DNA of 58,688 bases, taken from the NCBI GenBank assembly GCA_902168085.1, contig CABHOP010000091.1, positions 1 to 58,688 on the forward strand, given 5' to 3'. A program made the position numbers and the translations under genes. The notes beneath the pieces were generated by a model that saw only the letters and a list, made by a program, of their open reading frames with translations, had not been told where the DNA came from and ran no database searches. Source of the DNA: an uncultured Bacteroides sp. (GTDB lineage: Bacteria; Bacteroidota; Bacteroidia; Chitinophagales; Chitinophagaceae). This document shows, piece after piece, positions 1 through 8,697 of this stretch (the stretch's first letter is position 1; each line of letters starts with the position of its first letter).

Positions 1-784
1 GATAACCCCATATCATATCTGCCGGCCCATAGTAATTGATAACACCTTTTATAGATAGGTCTTGCAGTGTATAACCGGCTATCATGGCTATCTGCGCACC
101 AGCCGAACGGCCGAGTAATACGATGCGGTTGGTATCTATATATAGCTCTGTACTTTTCGATTTCAGGTAGCGTATAGCAGCAGCTACATCTTCTATAGGT
201 GCGGGGAAATGTTTTTGAGACGCCAGCCTGTAATTGATACTGGCCACATGATAACCTTGCTTGGCAAGATGCGTATTCAGTTCGGGTAGCTGTTTGTTAT
301 CACCCCCACTCCACGAGCCGCCGTGTATCACTATTACCAATGAATGAGTACCCGATGACTGTGCTGCATAGAAATCGAGGCTGAGTGCCTTATCATCGTA
401 GCTGGTATAGGTATGTGCTACGGGTGTTATCTGCTTATCGCTTAATCCATTGAAAGTGCGCCATATACTGTATGGGTTCGATGGCTTATCGCTTGTGGTA
501 TTGTATGCGCTGTTGAAATCCGTATCTATCGTTTTGGCTACCAGCATTGCCCTGACTACGGTAGATAGAAACACCAGCATTGCCACAATACTTACTACCG
601 TGCCGGCTGTGTAATAAGCAGGATTCCCCCATTTCACCATCACCAATACTAATGACACACCTGCAAACATCCACCAGAATTCTGTAACCAATATGGCCAT
701 ATACCACAAGTACAGCATAGGTGCCCGCCAGAAGCATAGCAGTGATAATAATAACAAAACAATGGATAAGACCAACCGCAACAT
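1..784 (-). CDS. alpha/beta hydrolase with N-terminal membrane segments (3' end outside window)
   Basis: Read by hand on the minus strand from an ATG at 784; the frame is open to the window edge, so the C-terminus with the expected catalytic Asp and His is missing. The first ~85 residues hold about three hydrophobic helices. A soluble esterase/lipase domain follows, with an oxyanion-hole HGGSW motif (His ~154) and a nucleophile elbow GRSAG (Ser ~227). This matches the BD-FAE or hormone-sensitive-lipase style of carboxylesterase, probably with the catalytic domain outside the cytoplasmic membrane. It is divergent from the Crp-type regulator gene, with 56 bp between the starts. The substrate cannot be read. 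A longer open frame antisense to the 5' part encodes nothing recognisable. Confidence 0.8.
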   Translation of the reverse strand, partial: MLRLVLSIVLLLLSLLCFWRAPMLYLWYMAILVTEFWWMFAGVSLVLVMVKWGNPAYYTAGTVVSIVAMLVFLSTVVRAMLVAKTIDTDFNSAYNTTSDKPSNPYSIWRTFNGLSDKQITPVAHTYTSYDDKALSLDFYAAQSSGTHSLVIVIHGGSWSGGDNKQLPELNTHLAKQGYHVASINYRLASQKHFPAPIEDVAAAIRYLKSKSTELYIDTNRIVLLGRSAGAQIAMIAGYTLQDLSIKGVINYYGPADMIWGY

Positions 785-826
785 GATGCGCGAAGGTATA
801 GCATGCGATTGAGAATATTATTGCCC

Positions 827-834
827 TATATTTG
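827..834 (+). promoter_or_regulatory. -7 box TATATTTG for the Crp-family gene
   Basis: Exact match to the Bacteroidota -7 consensus TAnnTTTG, six bases upstream of the ATG at 841. Transcription normally starts 5-7 bases after this box, so the mRNA would begin at or within a base of the start codon. No clear -33 TTTG is visible at 19-21 bp. Confidence 0.5.
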
Positions 835-840
835 AAGCCA

Positions 841-1410
841 ATGTACACCGCGCTTTACAATCATATACGCAAGTATGTAGCCTTTGCCGATGCCGATGCA
901 GCGGCACTGGAGCCCTACCTGTATAAGAAAGAAGTGAAGCGCAAAGAGATACTGCTGAAACCAGGGCAGGTATGCAAGGACCATTATTTTGTAAAGAAGG
1001 GATTGGTGCGTATGTATCTTATGGATGAAAAGGATACTGAAAAAATAACCACTTTTGCCATAGAGAACTGGTGGGTGACGGATAACGATAGCTTTATAAC
1101 CGGGCAGCCTACCGAATACTATATGCAGGCTATAGAAGCCTGCGAACTTATATATATAAAGGCTGCAGAACGCGATGCGTTATTTAAAACCGTACCTGCC
1201 TACGAAAGCTATACCCGCATGATAGCAGAGCGTGCATTGGTGGCTTACCAACGACGTGTCAACTTCATCAATATGATGAGTGATGAAGAGCGCTATCGTT
1301 TCTTTGTCGAATCATTTCCCGGCTTTTTGCAACGGGTGCCCCAATATATGCTGGCATCTTACCTGGGTTTCACACCACAGTTTATGAGTAAGATAAGGGC
1401 GAAGCGATAG
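841..1410 (+). CDS. Crp/Fnr-family transcriptional regulator
   Basis: About 189 residues. The N-terminal ~110 form a cyclic-nucleotide-binding-type beta roll (KPGQVCKDHYFVKKGLVRMY followed by a FAIENWWVTD stretch), as in the many Bacteroidota Crp-like proteins with no proven ligand. A short winged HTH closes the protein (VPQYMLASYLGFTPQFMSKI). The frame is open upstream from a TTG at 832, but that codon lies inside the -7 box, so ATG 841 is the better start. The next gene, 74 bp downstream on the same strand, encodes an AhpD-like CxxC protein, a common target of such regulators; control of that gene is inference. Fnr-type Fe-S cysteines are not evident. Confidence 0.88.
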   Translation: MYTALYNHIRKYVAFADADAAALEPYLYKKEVKRKEILLKPGQVCKDHYFVKKGLVRMYLMDEKDTEKITTFAIENWWVTDNDSFITGQPTEYYMQAIEACELIYIKAAERDALFKTVPAYESYTRMIAERALVAYQRRVNFINMMSDEERYRFFVESFPGFLQRVPQYMLASYLGFTPQFMSKIRAKR

Positions 1411-1484
1411 CCGATTTCTTAAACTGGTTTCATTTTTTGAGAGTATTACTTACTGCACCTTTGTGCTATCAAAAACAAATAACA

Positions 1485-1922
1485 ATGAGCAACAGAGTTA
1501 ACATCGCAACGATAGCACCGGAAGCTTACATGGCCATGATGAGCTTAGAGAAGTACCTGCATAGTTCAGGCTTGTCGCCTATTCATAAGCACTTAGTAAA
1601 AATAAGGGCATCGCAAATAAACGGCTGTGCATTTTGTATAGATATGCATACTAAGGAAGCGCGCAAGGATGGCGAAACCGAGCAACGTATATACTTGCTG
1701 AATGCATGGCGCGAAGTGAAGGGTTTATATACACCCGAAGAGAAAGCCATATTAGCACTAACTGAAGAAGTAACGCACATAAGCAATACAGTATCAGATG
1801 CCACCTATGATGAACTTACTAAATACTTCGATGGAAACTATATAGCTGCGCTGTTGATGGCGGCCGTCACCATCAATGCATGGAATAGGATAGCTATTAG
1901 TACGGAAATGCAACCGGCTTAG
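1485..1922 (+). CDS. carboxymuconolactone decarboxylase family protein (AhpD-like)
   Basis: About 145 residues from ATG 1485; the frame is open from 1437 but the extra residues do not look like the family. The core CAFCIDMH carries the CxxC pair and nearby His of the AhpD-like peroxidase/disulfide-reductase fold, preceded by the usual helix ending in RASQINGC. The closest named group is the small alkylhydroperoxidase AhpD-family proteins, cytoplasmic and probably thiol-dependent. It lies directly behind the Crp-type regulator and is closed by a strong hairpin terminator. True AhpD has a second conserved acid/His set that I cannot verify by eye, so the exact reaction is open. Confidence 0.85.
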   Translation: MSNRVNIATIAPEAYMAMMSLEKYLHSSGLSPIHKHLVKIRASQINGCAFCIDMHTKEARKDGETEQRIYLLNAWREVKGLYTPEEKAILALTEEVTHISNTVSDATYDELTKYFDGNYIAALLMAAVTINAWNRIAISTEMQPA

Positions 1923-1950
1923 AACTTGTTTGTTTTAGGTAAGTATGTTT

Positions 1951-1980
1951 AATACCCGGCACCACAGCCGGGTATTTTTA
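1951..1980 (+). terminator. rho-independent terminator after the AhpD-like gene
   Basis: Perfect 10-bp stem AATACCCGGC/GCCGGGTATT with a six-base loop, followed by TTTA, 28 bases after the stop codon. Confidence 0.85.
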
Positions 1981-2079
1981 AATAAAGGAAACGTTAAACA
2001 TAGATATTGCTGATGCTGGTTAGCAGCACCATATTGAAAAATAGCTATCTTAGTTATCAACAATATTAGAGGTACACTT

Positions 2080-2937
2080 ATGAAATACACGATACCATCT
2101 GCTGCTGTACTGGCAATAAGCCTGATGTCAATGGGCTGTGTGAGCCAGAAAAAATACAAAGAACTGCAATCGCGCTACAATGGCCTGCAAAAAACTTCTC
2201 AGAACAAGAATGATGAGCTGAACCAGTGCCAAGGTGACCTGACTGCTGCACGCACACGCGTAACAGGATTAGAAGAGCAATTGGCGGCTGAACGTACTAA
2301 CCTAAAACAACTGCAGGACGCGTTGGATAAATGCCTTACCGCATCCAGCCAGGGAAGCGTGAACATTTCTAAGCTGGTGGATGAAATAAATGCATCGAAC
2401 AAATACATACAGCACCTGGTGAACCTTAAGAACAAGAGCGATTCACTAAATATGGTGCTAACGAATAACCTGACACGCTCTTTAAGCCGTGATGAAATGA
2501 AAGACGTGGATGTAAAAGTGCTGAAAGGTGTGGTATATATATCCTTGTCAGACAATATGCTATATAAAACCGGAGATTACCAGATATCTGACAGAGCCGG
2601 GGAAACGCTAAGCAAAATAGCAAAAATCATAAAAGACTATAAGGATTATGAGGTGCTGGTAGAAGGCAATACGGACAATGTGCCTATCAGTCGCCCTAAT
2701 ATACGCAACAACTGGGACCTGAGTACTTTGCGTGCTTCATCGGTCGTTATGGCATTGCAGGAGCAATATGGTGTTGACCCTAAGCGCCTGACTGCCGGTG
2801 GCCGGGGTGAGTATAACCCGGTTGCGGGTAATGACAATGAGGCCGGCAAAACGAAGAACAGGCGTACAGAAATTATTGTAACACCCAAGCTGGATCAGTT
2901 TATGGACCTGATAGAGAAAGCGCCGGATAATAACTAG
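2080..2937 (+). CDS. OmpA-family outer-membrane lipoprotein
   Basis: 285 residues. A lipoprotein signal peptide ends in a lipobox (SLMSMGC, Cys ~20). Residues ~25-85 are rich in K, E, Q and L with heptad character and probably form a coiled coil. The C-terminal ~130 residues are an OmpA/MotB peptidoglycan-binding domain: VEGNTDNVPIS, then LSTLRASSVVMALQ, then the TAGGRGEYNPV and NRRTEIIV blocks that line the diaminopimelate pocket. It should anchor the outer membrane to peptidoglycan. The gene is monocistronic, with a hairpin terminator right after the stop. Variants of this architecture are sometimes annotated as MotB-like, but there is no MotA partner or transmembrane helix here. Confidence 0.92.
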   Translation: MKYTIPSAAVLAISLMSMGCVSQKKYKELQSRYNGLQKTSQNKNDELNQCQGDLTAARTRVTGLEEQLAAERTNLKQLQDALDKCLTASSQGSVNISKLVDEINASNKYIQHLVNLKNKSDSLNMVLTNNLTRSLSRDEMKDVDVKVLKGVVYISLSDNMLYKTGDYQISDRAGETLSKIAKIIKDYKDYEVLVEGNTDNVPISRPNIRNNWDLSTLRASSVVMALQEQYGVDPKRLTAGGRGEYNPVAGNDNEAGKTKNRRTEIIVTPKLDQFMDLIEKAPDNN

Positions 2938-2957
2938 GTTAAGTCACATGAATTTAT

Positions 2958-2988
2958 AAAGCCGCATCGTTATGCGGCTTTATTTTTT
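2958..2988 (+). terminator. rho-independent terminator after the OmpA-family gene
   Basis: Stem AAAGCCGCAT/ATGCGGCTTT with a CGTT loop and a T-rich tail, starting 20 bases after the stop codon. Confidence 0.85.
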
Positions 2989-3088
2989 ATAATATTTTGA
3001 GTACCAAACCCTTTAGAGAAAAATATTTATTTTTCCACTAACTTTTTATCTTGTATCCACGTCAGAATCTTGAATTTACTTATAACCA

Positions 3089-3562
3089 ATGAATAGCCGA
3101 AAACTATTATTGCTAGCCGCTGGAATCCTCGTTATAACTATTTATTTTAAGCTGGATTTTTATAACTCATGGATGGATGAACGCATACTGGCATTTAACG
3201 AGGAAATTTATGACCACATGGACCGTATGAGCTATGAGGAACGGAAGAAAATAAGATGGGGCGGCATCTACACTGCTACAACCGGTATCCGGGAACATAT
3301 AAAGTCGTTAAAAATAAAAGACCCGCTTATACTATTACCACCACCCTCATATTATCAGCGTTTCGGGCAGTCTATTTCAATACCGGAACCTGTTGTATTC
3401 TATTACTATTCAGGATTAAAAACCACGACTGTTGATTCCAAAGACAAGTATAAAGCGAATTGCTGTATCATATTTGAAGGAAAGAATTTTGTATTTGAGA
3501 AATTGAAAGACAGTGCAGATGTTGCCAGGGTTCTAAATATCTATAAATCGATTGCCAAATAA
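3089..3562 (+). CDS. hypothetical protein with one N-terminal membrane anchor
   Basis: 157 residues, not recognised. One hydrophobic segment (residues ~5-20, LLLLAAGILVITIYF) is followed by a mostly polar extracytoplasmic part rich in Tyr and Lys, with a single CC pair near residue 127. No catalytic motif is visible. The stop lies five bases before the start of the large membrane protein downstream, so the two are probably cotranscribed. A small partner or assembly factor for that protein is possible but unproven. The 150 bp upstream are AT-rich and contain no clear TAnnTTTG box. Confidence 0.8.
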   Translation: MNSRKLLLLAAGILVITIYFKLDFYNSWMDERILAFNEEIYDHMDRMSYEERKKIRWGGIYTATTGIREHIKSLKIKDPLILLPPPSYYQRFGQSISIPEPVVFYYYSGLKTTTVDSKDKYKANCCIIFEGKNFVFEKLKDSADVARVLNIYKSIAK

Positions 3563-3567
3563 ATAAT

Positions 3568-5007
3568 ATGAATTTACCAGGTTTATTATTTCTTATCGTT
3601 ACGCAGTTTTTAGCGGGTCGTGGTATATTGGCCATGTTTAAGGTAAAACTGCGTCCGCTAATAAGTTTTGCTGTGTCGTCTATCATTGGCATTGTAGTGT
3701 TTTCATTGTTGCCAATGCTGATTGAAATGTTTCACATGCCCATTACAAAAAGCAATGTGATCATTTTTATATGTGCTGCTACCCTACTGCTAAATATATT
3801 CGTAATAAAGCGTTATGATTTTGGGGTATTCAAGCAAATGAAAATAAAGTTTCCGCCAATCTATGAATTGCTTTTTATTGTACTGTTCATAGCATTAGCG
3901 GTTCCCAGTTTATGGCGTTGCTACTATTATCCGCCCAATGCCCGTGATGTAATGTCCGGCCCGGAAGCATTGGCTGAATATGCTGTTAAGGAGCATACCA
4001 TCAATAATTCTGTATGGAGCGTAAACCTGCTGGAAAGTACGCCCAACCTCCTGAAACCACCATTCATTACCGATCTTCAGATAATATATAAGTTACTGGT
4101 ACATCCATTTGGCCAGGTATGGCTTAGTATAATGTATATCTGTTTTTCTGTATGGCTTTACAGCCTCGTAAGGGAAAAACTGCACCCTTTCCTTACCGGT
4201 ATCGTTATGCTATTCTTCCTGACAATACCGGAGGTGTACGGTTATACGTATATCATTCTTTGGGACTATAGTAATATGATACTCTTCTTCATAGGTTTTT
4301 ACTATATATACCAATATATCGTGACAAAAGAGTACAACTTATTTCTTTTCAGTTGCCTCATGTATGGCCTCGCTACCTTTATAAGGTTGGATACGCTGGT
4401 ATTTATTGCCTTATCGGCACCGCTACTGGCCTACCATATGTGGAAAGGAAAAGAACCATTCCTACGAATAGGATATAGTGTTGTGTTGATGGGTGCTATT
4501 CCTTTTATTTTTTACTATGTATGGGTAAATATCTTCGTGAAAAATTATTTACCGGTAGGTATTGATGTAGGAGAACAATTGAATCCCCAACCACTGTCGA
4601 TATATTTTGATTGGCTGAGCGGGATGAATTCTCAGCTTTTGTTTGGAGGAGATAATATAGCACTCTATGGCTACTTTATTTATATCTTCCTGCTTATCCT
4701 TGTTATTGATATTATATTTTTCAGACGTTTCAGTAAAGAAGCTATATTCATGTTGTTCGGCATTGCCATTATATACTTTGGCATGCCATTGCTTAGCTAC
4801 CTAACCACATGGTTTAATATCACTACTGCTAAAAGGGGCTTCTTCAAGATGTTTCCTATGATGATATTGTATATGCGCAGCAGTGCATTGTTTACAAAGT
4901 TGTCTCAATTGATAACAACATTTGAATTTCATACGCTGCAGGAGGCCACCATAAAACCTAAACCGCAACCCGTAAAGCACGCGAATACCATTAAAAAGAA
5001 GAAATAA
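3568..5007 (+). CDS. polytopic membrane protein, GT-C glycosyltransferase-like
   Basis: 479 residues with roughly 11-12 hydrophobic helices and a Lys-rich cytoplasmic-type tail. The first large loop, after about residue 115, carries an acidic/aromatic stretch (NARDVMSGPEALAEY) placed like the catalytic loop of GT-C enzymes such as PMT/ArnT-type lipid-linked sugar transferases. The assignment rests on topology and this loop only; no signature is decisive. It sits five bases behind the small membrane-anchored protein and 32 bp before the esterase gene, so the three may form one transcript. A role in envelope glycan or exopolysaccharide assembly is inference. Confidence 0.75.
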   Translation: MNLPGLLFLIVTQFLAGRGILAMFKVKLRPLISFAVSSIIGIVVFSLLPMLIEMFHMPITKSNVIIFICAATLLLNIFVIKRYDFGVFKQMKIKFPPIYELLFIVLFIALAVPSLWRCYYYPPNARDVMSGPEALAEYAVKEHTINNSVWSVNLLESTPNLLKPPFITDLQIIYKLLVHPFGQVWLSIMYICFSVWLYSLVREKLHPFLTGIVMLFFLTIPEVYGYTYIILWDYSNMILFFIGFYYIYQYIVTKEYNLFLFSCLMYGLATFIRLDTLVFIALSAPLLAYHMWKGKEPFLRIGYSVVLMGAIPFIFYYVWVNIFVKNYLPVGIDVGEQLNPQPLSIYFDWLSGMNSQLLFGGDNIALYGYFIYIFLLILVIDIIFFRRFSKEAIFMLFGIAIIYFGMPLLSYLTTWFNITTAKRGFFKMFPMMILYMRSSALFTKLSQLITTFEFHTLQEATIKPKPQPVKHANTIKKKK

Positions 5008-5039
5008 TAATTGTGCGTATCATTGCACAAACCATTGCA

Positions 5040-5855
5040 ATGATACGCTATTTCATATCTGCCTTATTTTTTACACTCGTTAGCACATTTGCTGCGGCCC
5101 AGCGTCCTTTTGTATTGGGCGTTATTGATTCTTTACATTCAGACATACTGAAAGAAACAAGAACACTGAATATATACCTTCCAGAAGGATATGCTCCTGA
5201 CTCAACCACCTTGTATCCTGTTATATACCTGCTGGATGGTGGTGCCGATGAGGACTTTATACATGTAGCCGGTTTGGTGCAATACAACACCTTTCCGTGG
5301 GTCAACAAAATACCTAAATCGATAGTAGTGGGAATAGCTAATACAAACAGGTTGAGAGACTTTACATTTCCTACCACTGTAGAAGATGATAAAAAGAAAT
5401 ATCCGGCGGCAGGGCATTCTGATAAGTTTATAGCATTTATTGAGAAAGAACTGCAACCGTACATAAAAAGGGCATATAAGACAAATAATGAACGTACGCT
5501 TATTGGCCAATCATTAGGTGGATTGCTGGCTACAGAAATGCTATTTAAAAAACCAGGCCTGTTTAATAAATACATTATTATAAGCCCCAGCTTGTGGTGG
5601 GATAATGGTTCTTTGCTAAATAAGGCTGTGCCGGCGGTATCGCAAACCACAAGTATATATGTTGGTGTAGGTAAAGAAGGTATAACACCCGGTAGCCCAC
5701 CACGTGTGATGGAAGTAGATGCAAATGTGCTGGCTGACAAACTGAAACAATCAAACAACAAGCATATCCAATGCTATTTTGATTATCTGCCTGATGAAGA
5801 TCATGCAACTATAGGCCATCAGGCCGTAATGAATGCCTTTAAAATGTTGAAGTAG
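5040..5855 (+). CDS. secreted alpha/beta hydrolase, esterase D/Fes-like family
   Basis: About 271 residues from ATG 5040, which begins a clean signal peptide (MIRYFISALFFTLVSTFAAA, cleavage before Gln). The frame is open from 5013 but those codons would disrupt the signal. The fold is the putative esterase family (esterase D, IroE/Fes relatives): an early LPEGY block, YPVIYLLDGG, nucleophile elbow GQSLGG, and a late DEDHATIGHQA block with the likely catalytic His. The substrate cannot be named; siderophore esters, acylated sugars and small esters are all known in the family. It is convergent with the xth gene, with only two bases between the stops and no terminator hairpin. Confidence 0.87.
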   Translation: MIRYFISALFFTLVSTFAAAQRPFVLGVIDSLHSDILKETRTLNIYLPEGYAPDSTTLYPVIYLLDGGADEDFIHVAGLVQYNTFPWVNKIPKSIVVGIANTNRLRDFTFPTTVEDDKKKYPAAGHSDKFIAFIEKELQPYIKRAYKTNNERTLIGQSLGGLLATEMLFKKPGLFNKYIIISPSLWWDNGSLLNKAVPAVSQTTSIYVGVGKEGITPGSPPRVMEVDANVLADKLKQSNNKHIQCYFDYLPDEDHATIGHQAVMNAFKMLK

Positions 5856-5857
5856 AA

Positions 5858-6631
5858 TCAATCTTTTAATTCTATCCATACAGGTGCATGATCACTGGTT
5901 TTTTCCCAGCCACGTACATGCTTATCCACACCTGCGGCTGTCAATTTTTTTGCCACTTTGGGGCTCAATAAAAAATGGTCTATTCGCAGTCCGGCATCAC
6001 GGCCATAGGCATTCCGGAAGTAATCCCAGAAGGTGTATATTTTTTCATCAGGGTAAAGGGTGCGGATGGCATCAGTCCAGCCTTGAGACATTAACTTTTG
6101 AAATGCGTCTCTTGTTTCAGGTCGAAATAAGGCATCGTTCACCCATTTCTCAGGTTTGTATACATCCAGTTCGGTAGGCATCACATTATAATCGCCGGTA
6201 AGTATTACAGGCTTTTTAGACTCCATAAGCTCTGCTGCATGTACTTGTAACCGTTCAAACCATTTCAGTTTATAATCAAACTTAGGTCCTGGTGCCGGGT
6301 TTCCATTGGGCAAGTAAAGACAACCAATAATAAGCCCGTTTACCTCAGCTTCTATATACCTGCTATGAGTATCTTCGGTGTCCCCCGGCAATACCTTACG
6401 TATTTCTGTTATGTCAGCATCTTTTGTCAATATAGCTACCCCATTCCAGCTTTTTTGTCCATGCCACAGGGCGTTATACCCCAATTCTGCAATGGCCTGT
6501 TCTGGAAATTTTTCCTGTGGAGCTTTCAATTCCTGAAGGCATACTATATCGGGTGTTGTTTCTTGTAACCAACGTAATAATACCGGCAGCCTACCATTTA
6601 CCCCATTTACATTGTATGTAGCGATTCTCAT
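5858..6631 (-). CDS. xth: exodeoxyribonuclease III
   Basis: 257 residues from ATG 6631; a TTG at 6637 would add two. It has the whole endonuclease/exonuclease/phosphatase ladder of ExoIII: MRIATYNVNG at the start, CLQELK (metal Glu), LTGDYNVMP (catalytic Asp/Asn), WTDAIR, YTFWDYF, RIDHFLLS and the terminal SDHAPVW (catalytic Asp-His). It cleaves the DNA backbone at abasic sites and removes nucleotides from 3' ends in base-excision repair. Length and motif spacing are normal. It sits 40 bp downstream of the DUF4268 gene on the same strand and is probably cotranscribed with it. Confidence 0.96.
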   Translation of the reverse strand: MRIATYNVNGVNGRLPVLLRWLQETTPDIVCLQELKAPQEKFPEQAIAELGYNALWHGQKSWNGVAILTKDADITEIRKVLPGDTEDTHSRYIEAEVNGLIIGCLYLPNGNPAPGPKFDYKLKWFERLQVHAAELMESKKPVILTGDYNVMPTELDVYKPEKWVNDALFRPETRDAFQKLMSQGWTDAIRTLYPDEKIYTFWDYFRNAYGRDAGLRIDHFLLSPKVAKKLTAAGVDKHVRGWEKTSDHAPVWIELKD

Positions 6632-6671
6632 AGACAATAGTATTATAAAAATAAAGCCAACGTATGCAGTG

Positions 6672-7133
6672 TTACACTATGTTTTCAAAAGAATACTTAG
6701 CGTTGCTCCAAAATGCATCAAGCGCCACAATCCTGGGTTTCAGGAAAGATATAATTGCCGGCCAATCCTCACTTCTGTGAATAGAAACCCCCGAAAGCTG
6801 CATACCTATGGTACTGACTATTCTGCCATCTTCATTAGCAGTCATAGGTTGCCATTGCCATTCTTCATTCAGTTCCGATTGTAGCATTGATTTCAGTTGC
6901 AAAAACTGGTTATAGTGTTTCTTTTGTAAGGTGGTATCTACCTGCGATAAGCGTATCTGAATGGTTGCTTGCCTGTTATCTACATCCATTTTAAACGTTA
7001 TGCCACTTATGCCGGTTTTATAATTTACCCAGTTTATTTCTTCCCCATCGGCAGATAAAACAGGCTGCATGTATTTTCCGAATGTTGTCCAGAATACCTG
7101 TTTTTGTTTTGATATCTCTTGCTTGGAGTACAT
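6672..7133 (-). CDS. DUF4268 domain-containing protein
   Basis: 153 residues. The opening (MYSKQEISKQKQVFWTTFGK), the central FKMDVDNRQATIQI strand and the late W-rich segments match the DUF4268 family, which is common in Bacteroidota and has no established function. It is soluble, with no signal or membrane segment. A near -7 box (TAACTTTA) lies about seven bases upstream of the ATG on the minus strand, so a very short or absent 5' leader is possible. Placement before exonuclease III suggests, but does not show, a connection with DNA metabolism; the fold is often compared to restriction-endonuclease-like proteins. Confidence 0.85.
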   Translation of the reverse strand: MYSKQEISKQKQVFWTTFGKYMQPVLSADGEEINWVNYKTGISGITFKMDVDNRQATIQIRLSQVDTTLQKKHYNQFLQLKSMLQSELNEEWQWQPMTANEDGRIVSTIGMQLSGVSIHRSEDWPAIISFLKPRIVALDAFWSNAKYSFENIV

Positions 7134-7171
7134 ATAGCGGTAAAGTTAGTGCATGAAGTATTTTCTTTTTT

Positions 7172-7179
7172 TATCTTTG
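7172..7179 (+). promoter_or_regulatory. -7 box TATCTTTG of the phnA gene
   Basis: Exact TAnnTTTG match 21 bases upstream of ATG 7201. It also argues against using an in-frame upstream start near 7153, which would lie ahead of the expected transcription start. Confidence 0.5.
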
Positions 7180-7200
7180 CGGCCAATTAGTACAAATGTT

Positions 7201-7791
7201 ATGAAACTTGAAGAAAGATTACTTGCGCGTAGTGAAGGTAAATGTGAGTTGTGTGCTGCTGAAGCTAAACTCAGTGCATACGAAGTGCCACCTCAAACAG
7301 GAGGATATGAAGAAAATACTATACTTATATGCAATAAGTGTTTGGCACAAATAGAAAAGAAAGAGGAGCTGGATAATAAACATTGGAATGGATTAACGAC
7401 CAGCATGTGGAGCGAAGTGCCGGGTGTACAAGTAGTAACATGGCGTATGCTAAACAGGTTGAAAAATGAAACATGGGCAGCAGAAAGCCTGGATATGATG
7501 TACTTGGATGATGAAAGACTTGCATGGGCAAAAGCTACAGGTGATCATGAAAATGATGCCAGCGTTGATTTGCACAAAGATACCAACGGGGCTATATTGC
7601 AAAATGGTGATACAGTAGTTCTTACTAAATCGCTGGATGTAAAGGGTACAACTTTAAATGCTAAAATAGGGACTGTAGTAAAGAATATAAGGCTTGTGGA
7701 AAATAACACCGAGCAGATAGAAGGACGGATAGAAGGGCAACTGATTGTTATTCTAACGAAGTATGTAAGAAAGCAAAATGCTAAACTATAA
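7201..7791 (+). CDS. phnA: PhnA/YjdM-family protein
   Basis: About 196 residues from ATG 7201. The N-terminus has a zinc-ribbon-like part with CELC near residue 15 and CNKC near residue 50. The C-terminal ~70 residues are the typical PhnA domain: DTNGAILQNGDTVVLTKSLD, VKGTTLNAKIGTVVKNIRL and a late IEGQLIVILTKYV. E. coli YjdM was first named for phosphonate growth, but no phosphonate-degrading activity is established for most homologues, so no substrate is claimed. The gene stands alone between a TAnnTTTG promoter and a bidirectional terminator. Confidence 0.9.
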   Translation: MKLEERLLARSEGKCELCAAEAKLSAYEVPPQTGGYEENTILICNKCLAQIEKKEELDNKHWNGLTTSMWSEVPGVQVVTWRMLNRLKNETWAAESLDMMYLDDERLAWAKATGDHENDASVDLHKDTNGAILQNGDTVVLTKSLDVKGTTLNAKIGTVVKNIRLVENNTEQIEGRIEGQLIVILTKYVRKQNAKL

Positions 7792-7823
7792 TAAAAGAGC
7801 CACTCATTCAAGTGGCTCTTTTA
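7792..7823. terminator. bidirectional terminator between phnA and the oxidoreductase gene
   Basis: A 13-bp perfect stem (TAAAAGAGCCACT/AGTGGCTCTTTTA) with A and T runs on both sides, placed between two convergent stop codons. Confidence 0.9.
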
Positions 7824-7832
7824 TTATTATAT

Positions 7833-8681
7833 CTATAAGGCATTTTTACCAATAACTGTCCAGTCGTCATTGCCGTGGCCTTTTTCTACCCATTTGTCCA
7901 TTTCTTCCGCTATCGCCGGCATTATAGCCAGTTGGCGTCCTGCTTTTTGTGCAGCCTCTATAAATAGTCCGGTATCTTTTCTTGCCATTGATAGTTCCCA
8001 CGATGGTTTGTTATATACACCTGATGTCATCCTGTTCATACGTGCAGATAGCATTGTGGCGGGATTCCATTGCTCGAAAAGTGATGCAACATCATCGGCG
8101 GGTATATCCAGCGAAGCAGCCAGTGTTAAGGAATCGGCCAAACCGGCTGAAAAACCTACGAGAAAACAATTGCCTATCAGCTTGATACCTGCAGCTTTAC
8201 CCACCTCTGTGCCAAAGTTGATGAGCTTACCTGTCATTTGAGATAAGGAAGGTTCCAAATCTGCAATTACCTGCTGATCTCCGGAAATAAGCATGAAACC
8301 GGTGCCATCCAATGCGTTGGCCGGACCCATGAAAACCGGTGCATGCTGATAAATAAAACCCTTGGCCCTCCATTCCTCGGTGCGTTTCTTCGCCCCGTCT
8401 ACAGATGTGGTGGTATGGTCAACAATAGTTGCACCTTGTTTGATGCCCGGTAATGCTGCTGCCAATACTTCATCTACGGAAGTATCATCTTTCAGTGTTA
8501 GGTGTATAGTGTCAGCGCCCATTACGGCATCTGCTACATTTTTGAATGCCTTTGCTCCATATTGTTCCAGTGCCGTAGCTTTTGATTCGGTACGGTTCCA
8601 AACCTGTACTTGCCTGCTATTTCGCAGCATGGCCCTTACAAAGTTGCTGCCAAGTAATCCTGTGCCTAAGTATGCTATCAT
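7833..8681 (-). CDS. NAD(P)-dependent oxidoreductase, beta-hydroxyacid dehydrogenase family
   Basis: 282 residues. The Rossmann start MIAYLGTGLLGSNFVRAML carries GxGxxG; a DHTTTS segment, GPANALDGTGFML and KLIGNCFLVG (the catalytic Lys and Asn of this family) follow. This is the 3-hydroxyisobutyrate dehydrogenase / 6-phosphogluconate-dehydrogenase-like group, cytoplasmic. The substrate (hydroxyisobutyrate, glyoxylate, succinic semialdehyde or an imine) cannot be assigned by eye. It starts 16 bp after the Dps stop on the same strand, so the two probably share a transcript; that would fit a stress setting. Confidence 0.9.
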   Translation of the reverse strand: MIAYLGTGLLGSNFVRAMLRNSRQVQVWNRTESKATALEQYGAKAFKNVADAVMGADTIHLTLKDDTSVDEVLAAALPGIKQGATIVDHTTTSVDGAKKRTEEWRAKGFIYQHAPVFMGPANALDGTGFMLISGDQQVIADLEPSLSQMTGKLINFGTEVGKAAGIKLIGNCFLVGFSAGLADSLTLAASLDIPADDVASLFEQWNPATMLSARMNRMTSGVYNKPSWELSMARKDTGLFIEAAQKAGRQLAIMPAIAEEMDKWVEKGHGNDDWTVIGKNAL

Positions 8682-8697
8682 GAAAATTGTTTTAAGG

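Noticed and set aside
486-848. 120-residue frame antisense to the membrane esterase
   Set aside because: It mirrors the hydrophobic N-terminus of the real gene in another frame; no family match and no promoter.
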